Assembly (NCBI GenBank): GCA_903904515.1
Contig: CAIVCR010000059.1
Span: 1-41,408 of the forward strand
Reading direction: 5' to 3'
From: an uncultured Bacteroidia bacterium
GTDB lineage: Bacteria; Bacteroidota; Bacteroidia; Bacteroidales; Prolixibacteraceae
Length of the DNA: 41,408 bases
The translations under genes were made by a program, and so were the position numbers. Under the pieces are notes generated by a model. It ran no database searches. It was not told where the DNA came from and saw only the letters and a list, made by a program, of their open reading frames with translations. Below are positions 1-9,600 of the stretch, one piece after another; the stretch's first letter is position 1; the number at the start of each line of letters is the position of its first letter.

Positions 1-390
1 AACTCACCATTCATCACTTATCACTGATCACTCATCACTTATATCTGATCACTCATCACTTATAACTCATCATTCATCACTTATCACAGATCACGCATCA
101 CTTATATCTGATCACTCATCACTTATCACTCATCACTTATCACTGATCACTCATCACTTATCACTGATCACACATCACTTATATCTGATCACTCATCACT
201 TATCACTGATCACACATCATTTATATCTGATCACTCGTCACTTATCACTGATCACACATCATTTATATCTGATCAAACATCACTTATGACTGATCACTCA
301 TCACTTATAACTCATCATTCATCACTGATCACACATCACTTATCACTGATCACACATCACTTATAACTCATCACTTATAACTCATAACTA
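1..390. repeat. Heptamer-based tandem array (ATCACTN), 21-bp higher-order unit
   Basis: The whole stretch consists of degenerate copies of the 7-mer ATCACTN. They are mostly arranged as ATCACTT-ATCACTG-ATCACTC, which makes a 21-bp higher-order period. Variants such as ATATCTG, ATAACTC and ATCATTC recur in a patterned order, so the array grew by duplicating multi-unit blocks as well as single units. Its right end runs into the last codons of the neighbouring minus-strand gene: the TGA stop of that gene lies in an ATCACTG unit at about 390-396. The left end is cut by the window, so the true length is unknown. No coding role is apparent. Confidence 0.9.
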
Positions 391-391
391 A

Positions 392-2167
392 TCACTGCGT
401 TATCAGCAACTTAAAAGGGTGCATAACCCCATGATCGACCACCTTAAGCACGTAGATCCCGCTACTCATATTGGGTGTTGGTATCGTATTCAGATCACCT
501 TCGTTAAGTTTGCTGGATAAAACGATCCGTCCCAAAGCATCGTAAAGAGTCGCTACTGCCTGGGCCGTTACCTTTCCTACGATGTGAATCTCTGAATTTT
601 GAAATTCGAAGGCATTCAGATCGCTTAATAATGGTTGAACCGGCAAGTCGCTGATCGTTTTAGTGGATGTATGAAGCAGAAAGCGGTCGGCGATTGCCGA
701 GTTGGCTGCAATGCTGGCTTTGTAGTCACCTGCTTCCAGATCGGTAAATGTTTTAGTCGCCTTATCCTCGAGTATTACCTTGCAATCGGAAGGAAGGCTG
801 ATGGTTTTAGCTGAGAAGACTACCTCTCCGCCTGCGGTACTCTCGAGTCCGACAGGGATAACATAACTACTGATGCTGCTTCCGGGAAGCGACTGAATCA
901 CGAAGGGAACCCCATTGTCTTCTACCAAACGGGTGTACACCGACAAAGGTGCATTAGTGTGAAGCATCCCCACGTCGTAAGTAGGATCGAGCCCTTTGGT
1001 CATCTGATCATTAAAGGCAAGGTAGGAGGTGCTTTTCTGACTGTTTACTGTGGCGGTGAGCTGAATTACCGGCCAGGAGATGGCGGCTGCCTTCAACGCC
1101 AAATTGGGGATATGAAGCTGCATGTCGTGGTTAAAGTTGACCGAGGTAGCGTTGGTATTGGTCCTGACCAAAAAGGCCTGCCCCTGCTGAATATTGTATG
1201 CCGGTGAAGAGAGTGGCACATTGGAGATGATGGTGTATCCTCCGGGCTGACTATTCAGCGCATCGGGTTGTTCCCAGATATAGATAGCCCCGTACGAAGG
1301 ATCGAGGTTGGATGTTGCCGCCAAATTGACGGTTAAAAAATCGTTGACTGCAGAACTTGCAGCGTTTATGCCAATAGCCGAGGTGTAAGGATTTCCGATA
1401 CAGTTCCATGCTCCCGGAGTAAGACCGGTAGCAGTTAGTATTCCGGCCTGGAGTGATCCGGTAAAGGTGACTGCTGCATTGGTCGGTCCGATGTGCATTC
1501 CGAATCCCCGGCCGTCGCCCAGGGTGCCATCGCTGGCTCCTGTTGTAAAGAACGGGTTCCAGTTGCTTTGTCCGGGGTTATAGTCCATCATAGCCCTGAG
1601 GGTGCCGTTGGTTTCGATAGCGGGATTAGCAGAGAGAAAGGTAGAGACGGTCTGATTAATTGGTGCTGACACCAGATTCCACTTACCGGCAGACAGCCAG
1701 CGTCCGGCAACAGCTGTTCCTGTTTTTGTGGCCACTGCAGTAATGAGTGATCCTGTTCCTGTGGAATCGCTTTTTACGCGAATCCCTGTTTCTGAAGTGT
1801 TGTTGTTGGAGAGTGTTTCGCTGACAGTCAGGCAGGTTGTTGGTGTGAGAGTGAGTGATCCCCCTGCGGCGATGGTCAGGTTGTCCATCGTTGCTGCCTT
1901 GACAGCAAACGGGCTGACCAGGGTGAAGTGCCCATTACTCACCACCCAGTAAGATCCGGCGCCTCCCACAATATTAGCTCCGGTATTGGTTATCGATGGA
2001 GCAGTTGGGCGAGAGCCGTACCCACCTTGAGCCTGAAGGTTCAGTGCTCCGAAGGCGCAAAGCATAATCACCAGACACAGTTGTAATGCGCGTCGGGTGT
2101 AAAGGAATACGGAGCTACTAACATCGGAGTAGTGATTTACCATGCTTTTCATTTTAATTCGTGACAA
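392..2167 (-). CDS. Secreted protein with T9SS type A C-terminal sorting domain
   Basis: A 591-residue exported protein. A long N-terminus (about 47 residues) ends in a hydrophobic signal segment (LCLVIMLCAFGALNLQAQ). If translation starts at the second Met, residue 6, the signal peptide becomes more ordinary. The body is rich in Thr, Ser, Ala and Asn, as expected of beta-rich surface proteins, and I recognise no catalytic domain. The last 70 or so residues match a type A T9SS sorting domain (ATLYDALGRIVLSS, then SSGIYVLKV and a short basic/hydrophobic tail), so the protein is probably carried through the outer membrane by PorSS and anchored or released at the surface. The stop codon overlaps the first unit of the downstream heptamer array. 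The substrate or ligand is unknown. Confidence 0.8.
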   Translation of the reverse strand: MSRIKMKSMVNHYSDVSSSVFLYTRRALQLCLVIMLCAFGALNLQAQGGYGSRPTAPSITNTGANIVGGAGSYWVVSNGHFTLVSPFAVKAATMDNLTIAAGGSLTLTPTTCLTVSETLSNNNTSETGIRVKSDSTGTGSLITAVATKTGTAVAGRWLSAGKWNLVSAPINQTVSTFLSANPAIETNGTLRAMMDYNPGQSNWNPFFTTGASDGTLGDGRGFGMHIGPTNAAVTFTGSLQAGILTATGLTPGAWNCIGNPYTSAIGINAASSAVNDFLTVNLAATSNLDPSYGAIYIWEQPDALNSQPGGYTIISNVPLSSPAYNIQQGQAFLVRTNTNATSVNFNHDMQLHIPNLALKAAAISWPVIQLTATVNSQKSTSYLAFNDQMTKGLDPTYDVGMLHTNAPLSVYTRLVEDNGVPFVIQSLPGSSISSYVIPVGLESTAGGEVVFSAKTISLPSDCKVILEDKATKTFTDLEAGDYKASIAANSAIADRFLLHTSTKTISDLPVQPLLSDLNAFEFQNSEIHIVGKVTAQAVATLYDALGRIVLSSKLNEGDLNTIPTPNMSSGIYVLKVVDHGVMHPFKLLITQ

Positions 2168-3018
2168 CTTTATTTAACTAAAGGTCGAAGAAAAGTGAAA
2201 TAGCATGGCTGGAGATGCAATATATGCAAAAGAGACAGGCACCCTGATAAATTAAAATCAAGGCTATTTAACGATTCAATACCAGTTAGAACGCAATCTT
2301 TTAAGCGTGTTCGGGCAATTTTAAAAATAATTTACTTTTGCCTTTGATATACGAGATTAAAAGTTTACAAATGGCGGCAAATATAAATAATATTATCAAT
2401 AATGAGACTAAATAAAAGGTATTGTTTGATATGTAAAAAAATATTTACTATGAGACTGTTTAAATTTTGATTTTCCATCCAGTTAGGGATTAAATGGTGG
2501 TAGAAGACAGAATAAAATGGACGGTTTTGTCCCGGATGTGCCCGGATGGGGCGAAATATTTTACTTTTTATTACACCTTCTACCCATATTATATGCTTGC
2601 GGCACATTTTTGATAAAAAGAAATACACCCAAACAAAGAAGAAATGTAAAATTTAAACAGTTTCTAATCTTAGAGTGATAATTATTTTTGAATGAACGTT
2701 GGTTAGTCATCAATTCTGTCGCCGCGAGGTGGCTTACTAATTCTTAGCTAATTATCCTTTTTACCAAACTTACGCCGTTACACGGCTCATTAGAGGTTAA
2801 GGTGCATCGCGCCGTTAGTTTGGTATAATTTATGGAATACAAAAATCTCAGCCGCATAGCGGAGACATATCGTTTGGTTAACATGCGACATTATATTGTC
2901 CTCATTACTTAAAACAGCTTTGATTCAGGCTGAATTTTAAATAAATCTGTTTAAATAAAGCAGAACAGTTTCCGGGAAGATGCGGCTTTAGGAAGGGAAG
3001 CAAATGAGCCGGATCGCT
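2168..3018. other. Intergenic region of 850 bp, AT-rich, with palindromic element
   Basis: No convincing gene lies here. A possible 87-codon minus-strand reading frame (2365-2628) has no recognisable domain and lies in AT-rich DNA. The part from 2715 to 2870 has several short GC-rich inverted repeats, described separately. The region must hold the promoter of the minus-strand T9SS cargo gene and the 3' end of the MarC-family transcript, but I could not identify exact boxes. Confidence 0.6.
2753..2825. repeat. Palindromic intergenic element with TACCAAACTTAC arms
   Basis: The left arm TACCAAACTTACGCCG (2762-2777) pairs with CGCCGTTAGTTTGGTA (2810-2825) at 14 of 16 positions. Inside is a smaller hairpin, GCCGTTACACGGC. 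The 21 bases at 2753-2773 recur exactly at 5706-5726, so this is a repeated element. Flanking mini-hairpins of the form GCCGcgaGGTGGC and GCCGcatagCGGAG suggest a REP-like cluster of degenerate copies. Confidence 0.65.
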
Positions 3019-3666
3019 TTAAACTATTTTAATCAGTCCATGCATTTTTAGGAATTCAATTCCTCCGTCAAAAATCATCTGGATTCCGATTGTGGCAATT
3101 ATTAACCCAATTATTCTGATCAAAGCAGACATCACGTTTAGTTTGATCATTACTTTGCCTATGTTTTTAGCGAAAAGCATGATTGCCAGATTTACAGCCA
3201 GCGCAGCAAAGACGGCTAGAACAGTTACCAGAGATCCATATTGTGCAGGAAATGTTACTGTTGCGGTGATTGTGCCCGGGCCGGCAATCATCGGAATGGC
3301 GATTGGTACGGATGAAATATCCCTGATACTTACATCTTTTCCAATATTGATTAAAACTCCCTGATGAAGCGCCATCCAACCGCTGTAAACCAAAACCATC
3401 CCGCAGGTTACCCGGAAGGAGTAAAGTTCGATTCGGAAGACATAGGTGAAAATCAAATTCCCAAGAAACAGGAAGAAAACCAAAATAATAAATGCAGTCA
3501 GGGATGATTTGATGGATATGTAGCGTAATTCCTTGTCTGTGAGCTGGCTTTGCAGCGAGTTGATAAGAAATATTTTCTGAATGGGGTTGATCAGAGCCAG
3601 CAGGGTAATAAAGGAACTGATGAAATAGGCTGTTTGAAATGTGAAAATTGTGTCTGTAAATATCAT
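3019..3666 (-). CDS. MarC-family (UPF0056) integral membrane protein
   Basis: A polytopic inner-membrane protein with about six hydrophobic segments and little soluble sequence. It has the two loops that mark the MarC/UPF0056 family: ALINPIQKIF near the first transmembrane helix and VPIAIPMIAGPGTIT in the middle, followed by a NIGKVMIKLN stretch. The family was once linked to multiple antibiotic resistance, a link later withdrawn; its transported substrate, if any, is unknown. The reading frame is open to an upstream Met at 3702. I chose the Met at 3666 because it gives about 215 residues, the usual family size, and puts the first hydrophobic helix near the N-terminus. It stands alone between T9SS-related genes and shows no operon partner. 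Confidence 0.8.
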   Translation of the reverse strand: MIFTDTIFTFQTAYFISSFITLLALINPIQKIFLINSLQSQLTDKELRYISIKSSLTAFIILVFFLFLGNLIFTYVFRIELYSFRVTCGMVLVYSGWMALHQGVLINIGKDVSIRDISSVPIAIPMIAGPGTITATVTFPAQYGSLVTVLAVFAALAVNLAIMLFAKNIGKVMIKLNVMSALIRIIGLIIATIGIQMIFDGGIEFLKMHGLIKIV

Positions 3667-3780
3667 GATTAAAGGTATCTTGGTTATGCGAAAAATAGTC
3701 AAAATCAGGAGTCAGTATTTTTTTTATCAGGATTTTTTTTCCTCGTAAAATAAATCAATTTATCTTCTGAATTCTACTGT

Positions 3781-4737
3781 TTAATGATACCAATATTCCT
3801 GGGTAGCAAATTGGCCGTTTGTAGCTGAGGCTTTTGAAGGGATTCGGATTTCGAGCATCAGTTCGTGGGTTCCGGTTGAGCTGAAGCCCGGAATAAAGCT
3901 ATGGTCATAGGCGTAACCAACCCTTAAGTCGCGCCTGACATTTATCGCAAAAAGCACAGTCATCTGGTTGGAAGAGCGATAGGTTAACCCCACATCGAAC
4001 ATCTCTCTCGGTCCACTCTGGAGCAATGTGGGACGCTTAAACCTTAAACTTATATTCCCTTCCCAGACCGTAAGATCACGACGGTTTACCACTTGCAGCC
4101 CGATATGGTAATTCAATAAGTCCGGATCTGAGCTCTTATAGATTAATGAGCCATACCTGTGATTTGTATTCAGAAAGATCTGATCCGGTTTGTTGATCGA
4201 AAGAATATGGGTTGAAGAGAGGCTGAAAATCAGGTATTTATTTTGAAATTCGAAACCCAGGTTCGCATCGGGGGTTGAATAGAGAACTTTTCCATAGGGA
4301 ATTGAGGGATCGTTTGGGGTTTCAGGCTGAAACAGTGAGCGATTAACCGTCCTGCTGAACACTCCGGCCGAAAGCCCCATCCCCAGTGACCAATCCTCAT
4401 CATTGGAGAGTCTGTAGGCATAAGTCGCCATTGGGTTATAAACCTGTGTTGCTCCGATCTTTTCACCTACAAGAGATATTCCAAAGGCAGAGTGCATTTT
4501 GTGGATATATTGTGACGCCTGTGCGTTGAAAACTGTTGGGGCTCCGTCAACCCCAATCCATTGCTGGCGAATGTTGGTGAAAAAATAGATGTATTCGGTT
4601 TTTACGATGGCTGCCGGATTGTAATTGGCCCGGTTGTACCAATGGGTCGCTGTACTTATGTCTGCCTGGGCCTTCACCTGCTGAAGGGGCAAAAGAATGA
4701 TCAGTAAAAAAGCACTTGCCAGGAATAGTCTCATCAT
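3781..4737 (-). CDS. PorP/SprF family type IX secretion membrane protein
   Basis: A 318-residue outer-membrane beta-barrel-like protein with a signal peptide ending around QQVKAQ. It has the PorP/SprF hallmarks: an early YNPAAI motif, an IRQQWIGVDGAPTVFNAQ segment, alternating hydrophobic strands through the middle, and a late ALNVRRDLRVGYAYD-like segment (here FAINVRRDLRVGYAYD) followed by GTHELML. Members of this family assist T9SS secretion or surface attachment of partner proteins that carry a gliding-motility-type (type B) C-terminal domain. Exactly such a partner is encoded 7 bases upstream (4745-5500), so the two are very probably cotranscribed and work as a secretion pair. Confidence 0.9.
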   Translation of the reverse strand: MMRLFLASAFLLIILLPLQQVKAQADISTATHWYNRANYNPAAIVKTEYIYFFTNIRQQWIGVDGAPTVFNAQASQYIHKMHSAFGISLVGEKIGATQVYNPMATYAYRLSNDEDWSLGMGLSAGVFSRTVNRSLFQPETPNDPSIPYGKVLYSTPDANLGFEFQNKYLIFSLSSTHILSINKPDQIFLNTNHRYGSLIYKSSDPDLLNYHIGLQVVNRRDLTVWEGNISLRFKRPTLLQSGPREMFDVGLTYRSSNQMTVLFAINVRRDLRVGYAYDHSFIPGFSSTGTHELMLEIRIPSKASATNGQFATQEYWYH

Positions 4738-4744
4738 AACAGGT

Positions 4745-5500
4745 TCATTTCTCTAAGGTTATATATCCCTTATGGGTGTGCATTTTGAGATCCTTATCGA
4801 TGAGCTCAATCAAATAAAAATAGGTGTCGCGGTTGACAATTTTACCTTTATAGGTCCCGTCCCATCCGGTTATCCCGTGATAAAGGATAGTCCCTGAACG
4901 GTCCAGAATTGTGATCAACGTATTGGGCATAAAAACATCGTTTATACCATCACCATTGGGGGTGAAAATATTGGGAATAAAGGATATTAATTCGACAGTT
5001 TTGGTTCCTTTTATTTCACAACCTGCTGTATTTTTGACCGTGAGGGTTATTGTTATCGTTGCATCACCATTGATAATCCCGTAGGTGTGTTGAACAACTG
5101 TTAATCCGGTTATTCGGCTTGACCCGTCACCCATATCCCATGTAAAGGTAAGATTGGGGTTAGGGGAAACTGCACAGGTAAGCTCCCGATGTTTGAAATC
5201 TAAGACTTGTGGCGTAAGATTAAAGTCGACAGCGGTGGGATAAATAGGATCACTTAAACAGGGATCAAATGCCTCATTGGCCAATGTATTAACTGAAGTC
5301 CGGGCTGAAACTGAATCCAAAAATAGTTCATTTGTCCTGCCAGTTAAACTATCTCCGAATTCAAGTGGCTGGTAAATTCCTGCTAAGAAAACATCAGTTA
5401 ACTTGCTGTTTTTAAAATCGTTAAATGAATATCTGTTAGCTGCATAGGTGGCATTAAAAGAATATAACACGATTAAAACTGACCAGACAAATTTCATCAT
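4745..5500 (-). CDS. PKD-domain protein with T9SS type B (gliding-motility) C-terminal domain
   Basis: A 251-residue exported protein. Residues 1-20 form a Sec signal peptide (MMKFVWSVLIVLYSFNATYA). A PKD-like Ig fold spans about 95-170, with WDMGDGSS and VVQHTYGI. The C-terminal domain, about 176-251, opens with the classical PNIFTPNGDGINDVF motif of CHU_C/gliding-motility-associated domains and ends in YFYLIELIDKDLKMHTHKGYI. This domain acts as the T9SS type B sorting signal. The protein is unusually small for the group, consisting of little more than one PKD and the sorting domain. It is cotranscribed with the PorP/SprF gene that follows it. Its ligand and role are unknown. Confidence 0.85.
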   Translation of the reverse strand: MMKFVWSVLIVLYSFNATYAANRYSFNDFKNSKLTDVFLAGIYQPLEFGDSLTGRTNELFLDSVSARTSVNTLANEAFDPCLSDPIYPTAVDFNLTPQVLDFKHRELTCAVSPNPNLTFTWDMGDGSSRITGLTVVQHTYGIINGDATITITLTVKNTAGCEIKGTKTVELISFIPNIFTPNGDGINDVFMPNTLITILDRSGTILYHGITGWDGTYKGKIVNRDTYFYLIELIDKDLKMHTHKGYITLEK

Positions 5501-5705
5501 TAAAATTAATTTAAGGCAAAGCCAGGAAACTATTCGAGTTAACTCCTTGAGTTGGTTTGCAGCGCGGCAAATCTAAAAATATAAATTCATTTTATCATAT
5601 AAGTAGTGAGAATAAATAGATGTCGCATATTAAAGATGTAATGTTGCTAATTGCAGTAACCAAAGAAGGCAATCTTTACGACATATTATTTAAAATTCTT
5701 GTTTT

Positions 5706-5730
5706 TATCCTTTTTACCAAACTTACACCG
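5706..5730. repeat. Second copy of the TACCAAACTTAC element (partial)
   Basis: The 21 bases at 5706-5726 are identical to 2753-2773, and the match continues imperfectly (ACCGTT against GCCGTT). It lies just after the stop codon of the MarR gene. No matching right arm is seen here, so this is a half-copy. Confidence 0.6.
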
Positions 5731-5738
5731 TTCAGCAC

Positions 5739-6188
5739 TTACCCCCTGATTTTATCGAGTAGAGCGTTTAATTCACTTATTTCATTATCAGAAAGATTGT
5801 TTAAAAGGGTATCTGCTTTCTTTTCACAATCGAACAGTCGGTCCAGTAAGCCTAACCCCTTTTCAGTAATCTCTATTGTTTTAAGCCTGCGGTCGGTTGG
5901 ATTTTCTTCCCTGCTAACCAGCTCTTTTTCATAGAGCCGATCGATGATCCGGCTTACATCAGAATCTTTATCCAACATCCGCTCTTTTATGAAGCCAATA
6001 CAAAGGGGGGCTTCCGAACGGAAACCGCGCAAGATCCTGAGTACATTATATTGTTGTTCGGTAATATTATGTGATTTAAGCGATTGAAAGAACTCATAAC
6101 TTAACTGCCTGGCAGTGTAGGTCAGATTAATCAATCCTTTATGGTAATCATTCCGAAAGCGCCCCTTTAATTCTTCTTCAATAGTCAT
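5739..6188 (-). CDS. MarR-family transcriptional regulator
   Basis: A 149-residue DNA-binding protein with the winged helix-turn-helix of MarR regulators. The recognition region is LCIGFIKERMLDKDSDVSRIIDRLYEKELV in the middle, and the wing carries the family signature EENPTDRRLKTIEITEKG. The N- and C-terminal helices (the latter LLNNLSDNEISELNALLDKIR) would form the dimer interface. Its start codon overlaps the stop of the upstream DoxX-like frame by 4 bases (ATGA at 6185-6188, minus strand), so translation was or is coupled and the two form one unit. MarR proteins usually sense small phenolic or oxidative ligands and repress neighbouring genes; the ligand here is unknown. Confidence 0.88.
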   Translation of the reverse strand: MTIEEELKGRFRNDYHKGLINLTYTARQLSYEFFQSLKSHNITEQQYNVLRILRGFRSEAPLCIGFIKERMLDKDSDVSRIIDRLYEKELVSREENPTDRRLKTIEITEKGLGLLDRLFDCEKKADTLLNNLSDNEISELNALLDKIRG

Positions 6189-6540
6189 ACTAATTCTTTT
6201 TTATGGAGATAGGGATTTCTTATAAATCCAATTACCCGGATCAGGATAAATGTAACGGAAGGCATCGCAATTCTCATTCTCCCAGTTATATGAATGGTAA
6301 TTGAGAGGTCCATATCCGCTTTAAGTAACAACGTTTCGATTTTATTTGTTTTAGGGAATAGGAACAAAAATGCAGAGATCAGTTCACCAAATAAAATAAT
6401 TGTCCGCCAATCGCCCAGGTACATTTGCCTCATCTGCTCAGGATGTAAAAATAATTTGCCGCTTGCACTAAAAACAGAAGGTGCCGATTTAATTAAGTGT
6501 TCCTGCCATGACTTTGCATTTTAATTACAGGTTTTGACAT
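6185..6540 (-). pseudogene. DoxX-like membrane protein, 5' part frameshifted
   Basis: A strong ribosome-binding site (AAAGGAGGATAACAA) precedes ATG at 6540, but that frame stops after 15 codons. A different frame, open from just after a stop codon near 6510 down to 6185, encodes FSASGKLFLHPEQM, then GDWRTIILFGELISAFLFL and IGFIRNPYLHKKE. These match the second half of small DoxX-like four-helix membrane proteins. The only in-frame ATG is at 6433, too late to include the first conserved segment, and there is no GTG or TTG before it. The normally small-residue stretch after the third helix (usually like AYMGGAI) reads ADMDLSI. I therefore read it as a decayed gene; a sequencing indel is the alternative. 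It is coupled to the MarR gene. Confidence 0.6.
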
Positions 6541-6562
6541 TTGTTATCCTCCTTTAGGTGTT

Positions 6563-6598
6563 GCAACGCCGTTCCAAATAGTTTTGAAACGGCGTTGC
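6563..6598. terminator. Hairpin downstream of the 1915-residue T9SS gene
   Basis: A perfect 11-bp inverted repeat, GCAACGCCGTT (6563-6573) and AACGGCGTTGC (6588-6598), with a 14-base loop. It lies 23 bases past the stop codon of the large minus-strand gene and just before the ribosome-binding site of the DoxX-like frame. There is no T-run after it on the minus strand, so it could be a Rho-assisted terminator, an RNA-stability stem, or a structure in the leader of the next gene. Confidence 0.5.
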
Positions 6599-6621
6599 CT
6601 ATCCCTTTAATAATAAACCTA

Positions 6622-9600
6622 TTATTGAACAATAATAAGTTTAACAGTGATCATTTCCCCTTTCCAGGTCAGAATACATGGGTAGATACCCGATGGCAAG
6701 GACTGATCAAACAATACGGTTTGAATCACTCCGGCCTTTAAATCCGCATCAAAAATCCTTGAAATATGCTGCCCATTCATCGTGTAGATGTCGAGCTTCG
6801 CCTTTGCATCCTGAGTAATCTGAAATTCAAAAGTTACCTGGCCCGAAGTAGGATTTGGATAGACTTTTAGTTCATTTAAACGAGGAGTAATTACCTGTAC
6901 ATCTGCGGGGGCTTCTGCTGATCCCTGTATTGTAGCGGCAGGGATAATGGCAGCTTTTAATCCGGATATCGCAATTGTCCTGGCAATACTTGTTCCGCAA
7001 CTGTTTGTTGCAGTAACTCCCAGTGTGCCGGAAGTGGCTGTTAATGAGTAACTGACCAAGACCGAATTGGTTGTGCCTGTTATGGTGGCTCCTGTACCTG
7101 AGTAGCTCCATTTATACGTTATACCGGACACCAATGGCACCGTATACCTGACTCTTGACTGACCCAGGGTAACGCTTGCCGTTGACGCCGTAAAAGCGCC
7201 AGGTTGAGCGGCAATCGGATTTACGGTAACGGTGGTCGTTACACTTCGGGTGCATCCACTTGCATTTTTGACAGTATAGGTGATCGTAGCTGTCCCAGCT
7301 GCTATACCAGTTACAATTCCCGTTGTGCCGATTGTCGCAACGGAGGTATTCGAGCTACTCCATACACCTCCGGTGGTTGTATCTGTCAAGGTAGTAGTTT
7401 TCCCAACACAAACGGACTTTGTGCCTCCAATGGCAGCAGGGGCTGCAGGTAAGGCATTTACGGTTGCCGTCACATTGAATCTTGTGGCACTCTCGCAGGT
7501 GCTTACCGTTTGGGATGCATAATAGTGAGTTCCGTTTACCAACGTTGTCGTCGTTGCCAAAGCTGTGCCACCGGTTGCGGCAGTATACCATTTAAGCGAT
7601 GTCCCGGTTGCGACTAAACTCGCAACGGTCGCTCCGGTACAGAACGATTGAGCTGCTGTTCCGGTTGGTGCGGCGGGAGCTGCCGGTTGTGCATTAATTA
7701 CAATATTTGCAGAGGAAACAGAGATACAATTGGTTGAACTTGTTACGGTATACGTATATGTTGCCGAAGCAAGGCCGGTTATTGTTTTAGTCGTTCCTGT
7801 TCCTGTTGTAGTTATTGTACCCGGTGTCCTGGTTAATGTCCAGGTTCCCGTAGATGGCAGTCCATTTAAAATAACACTTCCAGTAGCAAGTGCACAAGTC
7901 GGTTGCGTAATTGTTCCAACTGTTGGTACAGATGGAGTTGCGTTAACCGTTGCTGTGACATTTAATCTGGAAGCGCTTTCGCAGGTATTGACTGTTTGGC
8001 TTGCATAATAGTGGGAACCATTGACTAAAGCTGTAGTTGTTGCTAATGCTGTACCTCCGGTAGCCACGCTATACCATTTTATCGAGGATCCTGCTGCAAC
8101 CAGATTCGCCACGGTTCCGGTAGTTGCCCCTGAACAGAATGTTTGAGCTGCCGATCCGGTAGGGGCAGCAGGAGCTGCAGTTACAGTAACAGTCACATCC
8201 AGCCTTGCTGAACTTTCACAACCACTCACCGTTTGACTGGCGTAATAATGAGTGGCATCAACCAAGGCAGTCGTGGTTGCCAGCGAAGTGCCTCCTGTTA
8301 AAGTTGTGTACCATTTTAGGGCAGTCCCTGATGCGACAAGAGTTGCCACGGTGGGGGAAATTCCGGCACAAAACGATTGAGCAGCGGTACCGGTGGGAGC
8401 TGCAGGAGCTAAAGGTTGTGCGTTGATTGTCACATTGGCCGATGATGCAGAAATACATCCGGCAGAATTTGTCACCGTATAGGTATAAATTCCGGAGGCA
8501 AGGCCGCTTTTTGTAAAACTCGTCCCCGTTCCCTGAGTAGTTGTGGCGTCTGGATTTTGGGTTAATGTCCAGGCTGTTGCAGGCAACGAATTTAAGATTA
8601 CGCTACCTGAGGCTAATGCACACGTTGGTTGCGTAATAGTTCCTATTGCTGGTGTTGTAGGTGTAGCACTAAGGGTTACTGTTACATTTAATCGGGTTGT
8701 ACTTTCACACGAATTTATGGTTTGCGAGGCATAATAATGGGTATTGTTGACAAGTGCCGTTGAAGTGGCAAGTGCAGTTCCTCCAGTTGCTGCTGCATAC
8801 CATTTTAGGGATGTCCCCGTTGCAATTAAATTGGCAACAGTTGGTGAGCTAGCTGAACAGTAGGTTTGAGCAGCTGTCCCTGTTGGGGCGGCAATGGTTG
8901 TAACTGCGGCTGTGACGTCAAGTCGGTCAGTGCTTTCACAGCTGCTTACTGTCTGGGAGGCAAAATAATGGGTATTGTTGACAAGTACAGTTGAAGTGGA
9001 CAATGCAGTTCCTCCGGTTGCCGCCGAATACCATTTTAGTGAAGTGCCGGTTGCCGATAAACTGGCTATGGTTGGAGAATTGAAGGCGCAAAATGTTTGA
9101 GGTGTTGTACCAGTTGGAGCCGAAGGGGGAGTACAAGCCGCTGTAATGTTTACAGTATAATCTTCCACTTCTCCCCAGGTTGCAGTACCGCAAGGTGTGG
9201 CGTTGGGACCGCTTGTCGTATCATGCAGTCTGATTCTCATCCGCGTTGGACCGGTAAGTGTCCCCACTGGAGGAGTGAAAGCAGCTGTTGTATGCGGAGA
9301 TGTAAAGGTCCCACTTGATGCGTAGACAAGTTCCCCTGGATCTGTAAAAACACCATTCTTATTCCAATCGATCCAGATTAAAACCTGGTCTGTCGTATAA
9401 GATGTGGTAACGGTTAATTTTGCCGTGTAGTTGGTCCCTATCTGAAGATCTGTAGTTTGAGTGGTGTAATCCTGGTAACCACCTGTTCCCCTGCCTGATG
9501 CCTGATTGATCGTTCCGATGGCGACATTGGAAATATATTCCAGAGTTGTTGCAGTAGATCCTGATGTACAATAATTTACGATTCCAATTGTTCTGTTTCC

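Noticed and set aside
1..390. CRISPR array
   Set aside because: The units are contiguous 7/21-bp repeats without unique spacers, and no cas genes are nearby.
2365..2628. 87-codon minus-strand reading frame
   Set aside because: AT-rich, no recognisable domain and no signal or membrane pattern that holds; most likely chance.
7204..9318. Several 60-100 codon frames inside the large T9SS gene on both strands
   Set aside because: They lie opposite or out of frame with clear Ig-like repeats and have low-complexity composition caused by the repeats.
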